This document shows positions 1 through 8,346 of a stretch of 64,000 nt of DNA, in pieces. The number at the start of each line of letters is the position of its first letter. The first letter of the stretch is position 1. Source of the stretch: an uncultured Clostridia bacterium (GTDB taxonomy: Bacteria; Bacillota; Clostridia; Christensenellales; Borkfalkiaceae); NCBI GenBank assembly GCA_947623655.1, contig CANQHG010000005.1:36199-100198 (forward strand), written 5' to 3'. The position numbers were made by a program, and so were the translations under genes. Below the pieces are notes generated by a model. The model was not told where the DNA came from. It searched no databases and saw nothing but the letters and a program-made list of their open reading frames with translations.

Positions 1-281
1 TAATCGGTTTGGGAAGCGGAAACTTCTTCAACTTTTTCATAGTTGCCGTAACGGCTCTGCGCCCGGTAGAGAATATACTTTTCCGCATCTTTCTCCTCCG
101 CCCAACGAACGCGGACATATCCGCCGTCGGCTTTGACGAGGATCCCGCTCTCGAGCGTATGTCCGTCGAATGCGCCGAAAAGCGTACCTTGCGGAGTATC
201 GCGTCCCCCGCCGCACGCCGCAAGCGCCGCAAGCGAGCACGCGAAAACTGCCGCCGACAATAAAATAATTGGTTTTTTCAT
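1..281 (-). CDS. Lipoprotein with fibronectin-III-like start (C-terminal part lies beyond the window)
   Basis: The gene starts at the ATG whose first base is 281 and stays open to the window edge, giving 93 residues. The start of the protein is a lipoprotein signal: MKK, a hydrophobic stretch, and a lipobox ending LAALAAC with Cys23. It is therefore probably anchored on the outer face of the membrane. After the signal, residues of the type GGYVRVRWAEEKDAEKYILY resemble the beginning of a fibronectin type III fold (the W..E..AEKYILYR pattern), so a binding or scaffold role outside the cell is possible but not shown. There is no Shine-Dalgarno sequence; a consensus promoter ends six bases before the ATG, so the mRNA may be leaderless. 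Function is otherwise unknown. Confidence 0.75.
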   Translation of the reverse strand, partial: MKKPIILLSAAVFACSLAALAACGGGRDTPQGTLFGAFDGHTLESGILVKADGGYVRVRWAEEKDAEKYILYRAQSRYGNYEKVEEVSASQTD

Positions 282-287
282 GGGTCT

Positions 288-316
288 ATTGTAACATTTT
301 TATGGCTGTGTGTCAA
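288..316 (-). promoter_or_regulatory. Sigma-A-type promoter of the left-edge lipoprotein, predicting a leaderless mRNA
   Basis: On the minus strand TTGACA (311-316) and TACAAT (288-293) are separated by exactly 17 bp, with a TG just upstream of the -10 box (extended -10). Only AGACCC separates the -10 box from the ATG, so transcription would begin at or next to the A of the start codon. Confidence 0.75.
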
Positions 317-342
317 TGTACACATTTAAAAAGGGTATTGAC

Positions 343-370
343 AAGAGAAAGGCGGCGCTTTCGCGCCGCC
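343..370 (-). terminator. Intrinsic terminator after the 1219-aa lipoprotein gene
   Basis: GGCGGCGC (351-358) and GCGCCGCC (363-370) form a perfect 8-bp stem with a four-base loop. On the minus strand it is followed by TTTCTCTT. It lies 28 bp beyond the stop codon at 399. Confidence 0.85.
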
Positions 371-398
371 CCCAGTTTTCTCTTTTCCTATTCTACAA

Positions 399-3300
399 TT
401 ACTCGCTGACCGTAGAAACAAGAACTTGAGTTATCCAATACGTGCCATCATGTGCTTGCAACTCATATTTTTTGCCATTGAATGTTACAGATTTGTTAAC
501 GGGATCCGCATAAATGTTACCGTTTTGATTATCTGACCCTTCATATCCAATGTCATTGATATACAGATGTGTCCACAGGGGAGAAGTTTCCAAATTCGTT
601 ACGTCATAGTACAATTTGAAATATACTCCATTGCTGCTTGCAACAACCTTCGCACAAGCGATCGCGCTGTCTACACCGTCGCCCATTTTCGAGTTTTTGA
701 TTGTTTCTGCTGTGAAGCTGGGCGCCCTGACCGTAAGCACAAAGTACACTTTGTCATTGTCGAGTTCCAAATCGGAACGAATCGTCATAACATTTACATC
801 TGTGCTTTCGATGACTTCAAATCCTATGGCACCCCAAAATTGCTTCGGGACTCCAGACCCTGCCGCATTGACTGTGATATACTTTTTCCCGTCAAGCTCC
901 TGCGCGCACTCTGTGGCAGTTGCCACTGTCAAGTTAGTACAATTGCCGTCGACTACATCATCGCCGACCCCGGCAGTCGTGAATTTGGAAGTATAAGAAC
1001 CAGCGGCTACAGATGTCACATCAACTTTTATCGTCCAAGCGCCACTTGTTACAGTGATTTCCTGGCTTTCCGGTGTAACATATGTCCAACCTTGATTGTT
1101 AAAATTATGATTATGCTGAAGCGTGAGTCTGATGCCTTGCAACGCCGTCCTCAGGTCTTCGTCGGAATAATTCTTTGATGTTCCGCTGACAACATAGTAG
1201 ACCTTATCCGCAGTCTTTTGGAGCTCAACGTTCGTTGCGCTGTATGTGGGCGTGAGATCGGGCGCCAAAAGCGCTTCTTCGGATATGGCGAGCTGAGCGA
1301 CGTCTCTATCCCACGTCTGACTCTTGCGGACGATGATGGAATAGTGAAGTTCGTTATACTCTACATGGAACTTGTTCGCATCATCTTCTCTCTCGCTGCT
1401 GCTCTCGGGATGATATTCGATATCAAAGTTGGTAGTCCCGAATTTGAGGTGCATAAGGTACTGCGACAAACCGTTGGCGTTTGCAGTTTCATGAAGTCCG
1501 ACGCCCGAAAGGTCGACCGTGACAGTAAATTTACCGTCTGCGATCGTAACGGTCGTAGCCGGATACACATATTGCCAACCGCCATTTCTATGGAACACAC
1601 CATTCGTCTGAAGATCGAAAGTGATGTCTTCTTTCGCATAACCGGAGACATCGCCGCCGATCGTGAGCGTGGGCTTTCCGCCTACGAGCTCGAGCTTGAG
1701 CGTGCTCATATCAACCGTGAAACTCTTTACGGGCGGAACATATTCGGGATCGACATATTCGGGATTGGTATCCGTTTCTGCCGCCGTTGTGCAAATGAGG
1801 TTGGAGCTGTTGTAGGTGTTATTCGTGAATTCGCCCTGTGCCGACTTGTCTTCTTTCGTCGTGCAGAGGATCGTGTACTTCGTGCCGTTTACGACCGCAT
1901 ACAGGCCGTTCGTGGAGCAATCGCTGTCCTTGATCTCGAGGATCTTGTTGTAGCTGGGTGCGCCGCCCTCTTGCGTTGCCGCAACCTCGAAGTAGAGGTT
2001 CGACCAAAGCATGGACTTGCCGGCATGAGCCGTAACGTCGAACCAAAGCTTATAGGTCTTCTCCTGCCCTTCGACAGCCTCGAACTTCGCATTGTCCTGA
2101 TGATAGACGACTGCACTGCCGTCGGTATTGCCGAACACGATCGTCTTGAGCTGATCTTCGGTGTAGCCCGTTCTGCCGCTGACCTTTACGGTGACGACGT
2201 AATAGACTTTTGTGGGCGCAGTCATGCTGTCGACCTTGAGAGCAATGTCGTCTGCGACTTCGAGCGAAGCGAATTCGTTGTAGCCGTAAGCGATGATGCC
2301 GCCCCACTTGCCGGGACCGATATAGAACGTTCTCGTATAGTCGGCATTGTGCATCATGAGGGTGCCGCTTGCAAGAAGGTTCCCGTTTCCGCCGTCGGGA
2401 GCTTTTTCGCCCGCTTCGGTCGAGAAGTTATCGTTCTTGCAGTCGTTGTTGACGAGGTTGTATTCGCCGCTCTTCGGGAAGAGCTTGGTGGCGTTCTGCT
2501 GCGATTCGATCACGCTGAAGTGCGCATAGGCGGAAGTCGTAAGAGGCCAATCGGACGTAGTGACCGTGATCTCAAACGTACCGTTGGCGCCGATCACGCC
2601 ATAGTAAGCCTTGGTGGAACCGACATAGAAGTCGATAACAGCCGTCTTACCGTAGAAAATTTCTTCCTTGACGGTACCGGTGAACTTGAATGCAAGGTTA
2701 TCGGTCCCGTTGCCTTCGATCGCGATGGTGTATTCCATGCTCACATATTCAGCCGCAACGGCCTTGAGCGTGGTAACGCCGTTTTCCGTGTATTCCTCGA
2801 AATAGTAACGGTATCCGTCGGCATTGATCTGATTGCCCTTGGTGTAGAAGCCCTCTACACCTTCGTAATCGGCAAGATTGATCTCCTGCGTGTCGACGAT
2901 GCCGTCGGTTTCGGCACGGAACTTAATGTCCATCCACTTGCCCGTGTAACCCTTCTTAACGACTTCTCTCATATCGAAGGTGAGCGTGAACTTATCGCCG
3001 CGCTTCGTATTCTCGCCGCCGATCGAGGGGCCGACGAGCTCGACCATATCTTTCCCTTCGTAGAGATAGAGATAAGCCGACTTTGCCGCGCGGTAAGTGC
3101 CTTCAACGATGAGCTGGGGGACTTTTTCAGTGCCGGTGGTATCTAAATTATAGTAAACTTTAGTGAGTTCGAGAAGGTGCGCGTTCCAGACTGCCTTATA
3201 CGTCATGCTGACGGCAAGTTCTGCGGGAACGACGAGCGCAGCCGCCGAGCCGTTGTTCCATGCAACAAACTGGAAATCTTCCGCCGCTTCGCCCTCTCCG

Positions 3301-4058
3301 CGGGTCATCTGATTCGCAAGTGGAAGCGTGATGTCGGTAACAAGCGCTTTTTCAAACTCAAAGGAGATGGCGCCCGTTTTAGCGTCTGTCTGGATGTTCT
3401 TGATCTCTGTGTTCTGTTCGAGCGCCGTCTTATACGCATCTGCGATCTTACCGAGCTGAGGATCGATCACGACCTTTCCGACAACAGTCTGGTCAAGCGC
3501 GACCGCCGCCGACGTAATGCCGCCGTAGGTAACGGTGAAAGAATTATCGCCAAGCACGAAAGCGGTGGCATTCTCCGTAGGATAGTTTACGGTGTAACCA
3601 TCGGTCTTGGTTTCGCTTTCACCCGTCGCATAAGAGATAGTTACGACCATTCCCGCGGGATCGAGCTGCTCGCCCGCATAATACGTCATTTTCGTGGGTT
3701 TCGTCGTAACGGACACGCCGGAAATCTGTTTTGTTGCGTTAATGGCGATCTCGTTCGTTTCTTTCACCTGGAAAGAATAGACGCCGTTCTTCTCGTTCAG
3801 GGTCGCTCTGCCGTTCTTGACGGTGACTTCGTAACCCTGCGCGGGCGTCACTTTAAACTCGAGCGTTTCGCCGACCGTGTAGGTCTCGGGAAGCTCGGTT
3901 TTACCGTCGACCGTGACCGTAACATGTTCCTTGTCGTTGATCGTCCACTTGATGGTACCCTGCGCCGCGTCTTCCCCTCCGCACGCGACAGCCAAGGAAA
4001 GGCAAAGCGCCATGATCGCACCAAGCAAGATCGCAAGGATCGTTCTTTTCTTTGTCAT
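399..4058 (-). CDS. Large repeat-bearing lipoprotein with a bacterial Ig-like (Big_3-type) region, 1219 aa
   Basis: The start is the ATG at 4058, preceded by AGGAGG at good spacing; a longer open frame upstream has no ribosome site. The protein begins with a lipoprotein signal (MTKKRTILAILLGAIMAL, lipobox LAVAC, Cys26), so it is likely membrane-anchored on the outside. Around residues 110-200 the sequence (KPTKMTYYAGEQLDP, later GGITSAAVAL) matches the bacterial Ig-like group 3 pattern. From about residue 600 onward there are several related units of roughly 150 residues, recognisable by a DKVYYVVT/S motif followed some 60-80 residues later by a FDVT or KVDVTS motif and a WTHLYIN or WSNLYFEV motif. 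No catalytic domain is seen. The gene has its own promoter and terminator. It is probably an extracellular adhesin or glycan-binding protein; that role is inference. Confidence 0.85.
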   Translation of the reverse strand: MTKKRTILAILLGAIMALCLSLAVACGGEDAAQGTIKWTINDKEHVTVTVDGKTELPETYTVGETLEFKVTPAQGYEVTVKNGRATLNEKNGVYSFQVKETNEIAINATKQISGVSVTTKPTKMTYYAGEQLDPAGMVVTISYATGESETKTDGYTVNYPTENATAFVLGDNSFTVTYGGITSAAVALDQTVVGKVVIDPQLGKIADAYKTALEQNTEIKNIQTDAKTGAISFEFEKALVTDITLPLANQMTRGEGEAAEDFQFVAWNNGSAAALVVPAELAVSMTYKAVWNAHLLELTKVYYNLDTTGTEKVPQLIVEGTYRAAKSAYLYLYEGKDMVELVGPSIGGENTKRGDKFTLTFDMREVVKKGYTGKWMDIKFRAETDGIVDTQEINLADYEGVEGFYTKGNQINADGYRYYFEEYTENGVTTLKAVAAEYVSMEYTIAIEGNGTDNLAFKFTGTVKEEIFYGKTAVIDFYVGSTKAYYGVIGANGTFEITVTTSDWPLTTSAYAHFSVIESQQNATKLFPKSGEYNLVNNDCKNDNFSTEAGEKAPDGGNGNLLASGTLMMHNADYTRTFYIGPGKWGGIIAYGYNEFASLEVADDIALKVDSMTAPTKVYYVVTVKVSGRTGYTEDQLKTIVFGNTDGSAVVYHQDNAKFEAVEGQEKTYKLWFDVTAHAGKSMLWSNLYFEVAATQEGGAPSYNKILEIKDSDCSTNGLYAVVNGTKYTILCTTKEDKSAQGEFTNNTYNSSNLICTTAAETDTNPEYVDPEYVPPVKSFTVDMSTLKLELVGGKPTLTIGGDVSGYAKEDITFDLQTNGVFHRNGGWQYVYPATTVTIADGKFTVTVDLSGVGLHETANANGLSQYLMHLKFGTTNFDIEYHPESSSEREDDANKFHVEYNELHYSIIVRKSQTWDRDVAQLAISEEALLAPDLTPTYSATNVELQKTADKVYYVVSGTSKNYSDEDLRTALQGIRLTLQHNHNFNNQGWTYVTPESQEITVTSGAWTIKVDVTSVAAGSYTSKFTTAGVGDDVVDGNCTNLTVATATECAQELDGKKYITVNAAGSGVPKQFWGAIGFEVIESTDVNVMTIRSDLELDNDKVYFVLTVRAPSFTAETIKNSKMGDGVDSAIACAKVVASSNGVYFKLYYDVTNLETSPLWTHLYINDIGYEGSDNQNGNIYADPVNKSVTFNGKKYELQAHDGTYWITQVLVSTVSE

Positions 4059-4126
4059 CTTTTTCCTCCTGTTTTTTATTGAGATATGCGGCGCGATGAC
4101 ACTCCGCCACAATCTTTTACCTCATA

Positions 4127-4155
4127 ATTATATAACATCGCCCCATACAGGTAAA
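4127..4155 (-). promoter_or_regulatory. Promoter of the 1219-aa lipoprotein gene
   Basis: TTTACC (4150-4155) and TATAAT (4127-4132) on the minus strand are 17 bp apart. The expected start is near 4120, giving an untranslated leader of about 60 bases with an AGGAGG just before the ATG. The remaining AT-rich DNA up to 4253 shows nothing else. Confidence 0.65.
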
Positions 4156-4253
4156 TATACACTCTCGAGACAAAGTCTATTTTTATATAATTTTGTTACA
4201 TTGAACATAAAAATATGTGATGTAACATCAATTATCAATGAAAAAATGAAAAT

Positions 4254-4631
4254 TTAGTTATATTTTGTGTGTGATTTGAAAATTATTGCCATCAAAAATG
4301 AAAAAATGACCGCCGCGGAAACGCCTGCGCTCGCCGCCGCGAGCGGCCCTGTGAGCGCTTGAAACAGTCCCTCTTGCGCCCCCCGCATCGCTCCGTTTGC
4401 AAGCAGATATCCGAAACCCGAGATGGGAACAGTCGCCCCTGCCCCCGCAAATTCCACGAGAGGCTGATAGAGCCCGAGTGCAGTGAGCGCCACGCCCGCA
4501 AGCATGAAGATGACGAGAATCTTGCCCGCCGTGAGATCGGTAAAATTGATAACGATCTGAGCGATCATGCAGATGAGTCCCCCCACTGCAAACGCCTTTA
4601 TGAACATGAGGAAAATTTCAAGATATTCCAT
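4254..4631 (-). CDS. spoVAE: Stage V sporulation protein AE (SpoVAEb type)
   Basis: This 125-residue membrane protein has the length and signature of SpoVAE. The central stretch reads LVEFAGAGATVPISGFGYLLANGA, nearly the same as in Bacillus subtilis SpoVAEb, and three to four hydrophobic helices cover most of the protein. SpoVA proteins form the channel that moves calcium-dipicolinate into the forespore during sporulation and out during germination, acting in the inner spore membrane. It follows spoVAD by 75 bp on the same strand, the usual order. The ATG at 4631 follows a weak GTGGCGG. No spoVAC is found next to the pair. Confidence 0.92.
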   Translation of the reverse strand: MEYLEIFLMFIKAFAVGGLICMIAQIVINFTDLTAGKILVIFMLAGVALTALGLYQPLVEFAGAGATVPISGFGYLLANGAMRGAQEGLFQALTGPLAAASAGVSAAVIFSFLMAIIFKSHTKYN

Positions 4632-4706
4632 ATGTAAGCCGCCACGCTCGGCGTGAAATCGTCGGACGGCGCGTTTGCCCCATTTCCGAGAGATGGGGAT
4701 ATCCTG

Positions 4707-5699
4707 TCAGCGTTCGAGGACAACAGCATGGGCGATGCAAGGGATTGACTCTCCCTGTCCAGAGGAAACCGTGGAAAGAAGCGCGCCCGTCGCAACAAAC
4801 AAAATTTTTTTCAGTCCGCCCGTCATCAATTTATTGTAGAGATAGGAATTGAGCACCACTGCGGAACAACCCGCGCCGCTTCCGCCTTGATATTCGTCCT
4901 CGATGACGTTGTAGATGATCTCCCCGCAGTCGACGTGGTTCTTGTTGATGTTGAGACCTTTCTCCCAAGTAAGATCCTTTAAAATACGGCTGCCCAATGC
5001 GCCGAGGTCGCCCGTTACGATGAGGTCGTAGTCTTCGATTTCCTCTTTCGTCCCCCTGAAATGCGCCAAAATCGTGTCCGCCGCAGCCGGGGCCATGGCG
5101 GCGCCCATGTTGTTGACGTCGGTGATGCCGAAGTCGACCACCTTGCCGAGCGTCGCGGCCGTTATCCGAACGCCGTCTCCCTCGTCCGAAACGAGCGCCC
5201 CGCCCGCGGCCGTTACGGTCCACTGCGATTGCGGCGGACGGGTACAACCGAGTTCCAAAGGATAGCGATACTGTCTTTCAGCGGAGGCAAAGTGACTTCC
5301 CGTCGCCGCCACGACTTTTTTACAAAGGCCCCCGTTCACAAATGCCGCCGCGACTGCAAGCGACTCCGCCATGGTCGAACAAGCGCCGTACACGCCTAAA
5401 AAGGGTACGGAAAAATCACGGGCCGCAAAACTCGCCGAGATGATTTGATTGAGAAGATCTCCCGAGACGATCATGTCGATCTCGTCGCGGCCGAGCCCGG
5501 CATTGGAGATCGCGCCGTCGATGACAGTGGAAAGCATCTTGCATTCCGCTTTCTCATAGGTGCTTTCGCCGAACATGTCGTCAGAAAGCGCCGTCTCGAC
5601 ATACTTACCGATGATCCCCTCGCATTCCTTGGGTCCCGCAATCGTGCTCGTCGCAACGATGCGCGGTTGGTTTTTGAAATAAATGGTTTGATTTCCCAT
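4707..5699 (-). CDS. spoVAD: Stage V sporulation protein AD
   Basis: The 330-residue protein is a thiolase-fold SpoVAD. Recognisable family stretches include AGPKECEG near the start, GDLLNQ (about residue 80), FLGVYGACSTMAES, TGSHFASAERQYRYPLE, AAADTILAHF, VTGDLGALGSRILKD, GGSGAGCSAVVLN and a conserved end ESIPCIAHAVVLER. In Bacillus SpoVAD binds dipicolinic acid on the inner spore membrane as part of the SpoVA channel. The chosen ATG (5699) aligns with the family N-terminus; a TTG nine codons upstream sits inside a hairpin and is unlikely. There is no clear Shine-Dalgarno sequence before the ATG, and the hairpin plus T-run directly precedes it. spoVAE follows downstream; spoVAC, usually just upstream, is absent here. 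Confidence 0.94.
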   Translation of the reverse strand: MGNQTIYFKNQPRIVATSTIAGPKECEGIIGKYVETALSDDMFGESTYEKAECKMLSTVIDGAISNAGLGRDEIDMIVSGDLLNQIISASFAARDFSVPFLGVYGACSTMAESLAVAAAFVNGGLCKKVVAATGSHFASAERQYRYPLELGCTRPPQSQWTVTAAGGALVSDEGDGVRITAATLGKVVDFGITDVNNMGAAMAPAAADTILAHFRGTKEEIEDYDLIVTGDLGALGSRILKDLTWEKGLNINKNHVDCGEIIYNVIEDEYQGGSGAGCSAVVLNSYLYNKLMTGGLKKILFVATGALLSTVSSGQGESIPCIAHAVVLER

Positions 5700-5706
5700 A
5701 AAAATA

Positions 5707-5731
5707 CCCGATTGCAGTTTCTGCAATCGGG
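5707..5731 (-). terminator. Perfect hairpin with T-run between the Wzz-like gene and spoVAD
   Basis: CCCGATTGCAG (5707-5717) and CTGCAATCGGG (5721-5731) pair perfectly over 11 bp with a three-base loop. On the minus strand the stem is followed by TATTTTT and then immediately by the spoVAD ATG. It looks like the terminator of the upstream Wzz-like gene, but its position means that spoVAD needs either read-through or a start within or just above the stem. Confidence 0.7.
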
Positions 5732-5783
5732 TGAAAAATATGCAGTTTTGTCTTTATTAGCGGGAAGCGTCTCCTTGCGCGTT

Positions 5784-7121
5784 TTACTCTGTCTTATCTT
5801 CGCTCTGAGGCGTGTGATTCTTGCGGCGTACGACGATCGCATAACAGACCGCCGCGGCAATTATAAAGCAAAGGATCGTTGCGATGACTGCCACCAGAAC
5901 TTCGCTGACGCCGCCCGTCTCTTCGATCTCGAGAATCGTCGTATACGACTCGCGCGTTGCGATCTCTTCCGCGACACCCGCGATTTCCTCGGATTGCGCC
6001 ATCAATGCATCATAGATCTTCTCGAGAGAGGCGCCGAATTTCTGTTCGCGTTCAACATACTCGGCCTTCGTCGTCTCATCGCCGAGCAACTTGTCGATGG
6101 TATCGATCTTCTTCTGAAGATCGGCGTTTTCCTCAGTGAGCGCGGCGATACGGGAATGAAATTCGCCGAACTGCGGCATGAGAGAAGAGGAAGCGCCGTC
6201 AAATCCCTTATACTGCTCCAATAGGGCGGAAAGTTCCGTCTTCAGATCCTCGAGCTTTCTGCGGTTGAGATCCTGCTGTTCAACATAGGTATTGCGTCTG
6301 GAGCGCAACGTGTCGCTGTCCTCGCTGCCGGGAAGATATGCATTGACGGACAATTCGCTCGCCAATTCATTGTACATCACGCCGCTGAACACGGAATCGA
6401 CGATCTCACGCATATCGAGCAAAGGCAAATTTTTCGATTCCACATAGTACAGATTGCCGTAAGACGCCATCCAACCGTCGTAAAGGCCTATGATGTAATC
6501 GCGCTGTGAGACAAGAATTGCAAGCTTTTCCTCGTATGTCTGCGCCTGATTGTAAATTTTAAGCCGCGCCTGATATCCGTTATAGCCTGCTTCGTCTTTC
6601 ACGGAAAGTGCCTTGGTATCGCTGACCGCCTTGTTTTTGATCGACTCGATCAACTCTCTTTCAAAGACTTTGGCAACTTTTTTATCGGCAAAGACCCTCT
6701 CGTTAATGGAGATCAGATAGTATGTTTCGAAGAGTTCGTCTTCGTTCTTTACGGTCTCCTGTGATACTTTGATGGGATATTTTCCGTTGGGAAGCATGTT
6801 CTCGACATCCACACCCGCAAAGCGTTCGTCGGAGTTTTTCACCGTGTTGAGCGTTTCCTCCTCCACAAAGAACTGCCCGCTCCCGTAGCGATCGGAAGAC
6901 GACGCAGTGCGGACAACGTGGAAATTGAACTGCGCCTCGTACTGAGTTTTCTTGGGATTGATAAAATAATGGACAAACAATGTGAGGATCAAAGCGCCGA
7001 CAAGCGATATCGCGAGGATCGCCAAAAATCTCTTCCATTGAAAGATCTCATGGCAAATCGCGCCCAGCGTAACGCCGTGCCTTTCTTCTTGCGTATCCGT
7101 TTGATTTTTTTCTTCTTCCAT
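5784..7121 (-). CDS. Wzz/chain-length-determinant-like membrane protein
   Basis: This 445-residue protein has one membrane helix near residues 32-53, a large outside domain of mostly helical and coiled-coil character (for example around residues 255-350), and a second helix near residues 405-430 ending in a short basic cytoplasmic tail. This two-helix arrangement with a long periplasm-like loop is that of the Wzz / polysaccharide co-polymerase family, which sets chain length of exported polysaccharides. No tyrosine-kinase partner or glycosyltransferase lies next to it, so the polysaccharide is unknown. The ATG at 7121 follows GGAGGGGGT. It has its own promoter with an unusual mirrored repeat and its own hairpin downstream. 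Confidence 0.7.
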   Translation of the reverse strand: MEEEKNQTDTQEERHGVTLGAICHEIFQWKRFLAILAISLVGALILTLFVHYFINPKKTQYEAQFNFHVVRTASSSDRYGSGQFFVEEETLNTVKNSDERFAGVDVENMLPNGKYPIKVSQETVKNEDELFETYYLISINERVFADKKVAKVFERELIESIKNKAVSDTKALSVKDEAGYNGYQARLKIYNQAQTYEEKLAILVSQRDYIIGLYDGWMASYGNLYYVESKNLPLLDMREIVDSVFSGVMYNELASELSVNAYLPGSEDSDTLRSRRNTYVEQQDLNRRKLEDLKTELSALLEQYKGFDGASSSLMPQFGEFHSRIAALTEENADLQKKIDTIDKLLGDETTKAEYVEREQKFGASLEKIYDALMAQSEEIAGVAEEIATRESYTTILEIEETGGVSEVLVAVIATILCFIIAAAVCYAIVVRRKNHTPQSEDKTE

Positions 7122-7166
7122 ACCCCCTCCGAAATCATCTGTCGTAAAATATTAACAATATATCTA

Positions 7167-7262
7167 TTTGTTTACTAAGTCTATATTATACAAGTCACAA
7201 GAAAAAATGTCAACAAAAACAAAATCAAATTCGTCAAATTTCGACAAAGGTTAGTAAACAAA
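7167..7262 (-). promoter_or_regulatory. Promoter of the Wzz-like gene flanked by a 12-bp inverted repeat
   Basis: On the minus strand TTGACA (7208-7213) and TATAAT (7185-7190) are 17 bp apart, a full consensus promoter. TTTGTTTACTAA (7167-7178) and its exact reverse complement TTAGTAAACAAA (7251-7262) flank it, 72 bp apart. The first copy covers the predicted transcription start and the second sits upstream of the -35 box. A repressor binding both sites could loop the DNA; the regulator is unknown. Confidence 0.7.
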
Positions 7263-7279
7263 ACGAAAATAGGTCTATC

Positions 7280-8290
7280 TCAGCGCAGAGGAATTGCCGC
7301 CCGTGCATTGAGGCTGAGCGGTGAAAAATTCCCCGCGCGGTATTGGATCAGCCCTTCCGCCGCGATCATGGCGGCATTGTCCGTACAGTGTTTCCTTTCG
7401 GGAAGCACGAGCTTCAGTCCCGCTGTTTTGCATGCCTGTTGCAGTTTTTCCCGTAAATAGCCGTTTGCAACAACTCCCCCGCCTGCCGTAACGGTACCGA
7501 CTTCCCGTTCGAACGCACCCTCCACTGTCTTTTCTACAAGAATATCAAGCGCGGCGGATTGGAAAGAAGCGGCGACGTCCGCCCGCGACCATTCCTCCTC
7601 CTTTTGTTCTTTGGTGTGCACATAATTTATGATGTGCGTCTTGAGGCCGCTGTAGGAAAAATCGTAGCCGCCAAGGCCCTTGAGCATTTTCGGCATCGGA
7701 ACGACGTTTTTCCCTTCTCTTGCAAGCCTTTCGACGTGCGGCCCGCCCGGATAGGGAAGTCCGAGAACGCGGGCGACTTTATCGAACGCTTCTCCCGCGG
7801 CGTCGTCGAGCGTGCCTCCGAGAATCTCAAACTCTGTTGCGGTTTTTGTATAGAGAATGGCCGTGTGTCCGCCGCTCGCGAGCAACGTAATAAAAGGAGG
7901 CGCGAGCGTTTCGTCCTCCAGATAACTCGCGGCAAGATGTCCGCGGATGTGGTTGACGCCGATGAGCGGGATATTCAGCCCGTATGCAAGCCCCTTTGCA
8001 AAAGAGAGACCAACGAGAAGCGCACCCAAAAGTCCCGCGCCATAAGTAACGGCTACGGCGTCGAGTTCTTCCTTTTTGACGTTTGCAGCATGCAAGGCCC
8101 TTTGGACGACCTCATCGACGGCAATACTGTGCGCACGGGAAGCGATCTCTGGCACGACTCCGCCGTACTTTGCCTGCTCGGCGGCAGAGGAAATAATTTC
8201 ATCGGATAGTAAAACGCGGCCCCGGATAACCGCCGCGGCCGTTTCGTCACATGAAGATTCAATTCCGAGTATGAGAGGTGTTTCTTTCAT
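7280..8290 (-). CDS. tsaD: tRNA N6-adenosine threonylcarbamoyltransferase TsaD
   Basis: The protein (336 aa, normal length) begins LILGIESSCDETAAAVI, the family signature, and carries the metal-binding HIRGH (about residue 117) plus SGGHTAIL and a C-terminal CTDNAAMIA motif. TsaD transfers the threonylcarbamoyl group to adenosine 37 of tRNAs that read ANN codons, acting in the cytoplasm with TsaB and TsaE. Neither partner gene is in the window. It lies 56 bp downstream of prfB on the same strand and is probably cotranscribed with secA-prfB. The ribosome site is weak (GGGGGGAG about 15 bases away). Confidence 0.96.
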   Translation of the reverse strand: MKETPLILGIESSCDETAAAVIRGRVLLSDEIISSAAEQAKYGGVVPEIASRAHSIAVDEVVQRALHAANVKKEELDAVAVTYGAGLLGALLVGLSFAKGLAYGLNIPLIGVNHIRGHLAASYLEDETLAPPFITLLASGGHTAILYTKTATEFEILGGTLDDAAGEAFDKVARVLGLPYPGGPHVERLAREGKNVVPMPKMLKGLGGYDFSYSGLKTHIINYVHTKEQKEEEWSRADVAASFQSAALDILVEKTVEGAFEREVGTVTAGGGVVANGYLREKLQQACKTAGLKLVLPERKHCTDNAAMIAAEGLIQYRAGNFSPLSLNARAAIPLR

Positions 8291-8346
8291 GATAAGGTTC
8301 TCTTCTCCCCCCTTGAGTCGAGCGCCCCGATCGGGGAGAGAAAGTC

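Noticed and set aside
1218..3146. Plus-strand open frame of 642 codons opposite the 1219-aa lipoprotein
   Set aside because: Same shadow effect; the minus-strand protein has a lipoprotein signal, ribosome site, promoter and terminator.
5700..5726. TTG start nine codons upstream of the chosen spoVAD ATG
   Set aside because: It lies inside a perfect hairpin, has no ribosome site, and adds residues absent from the family.
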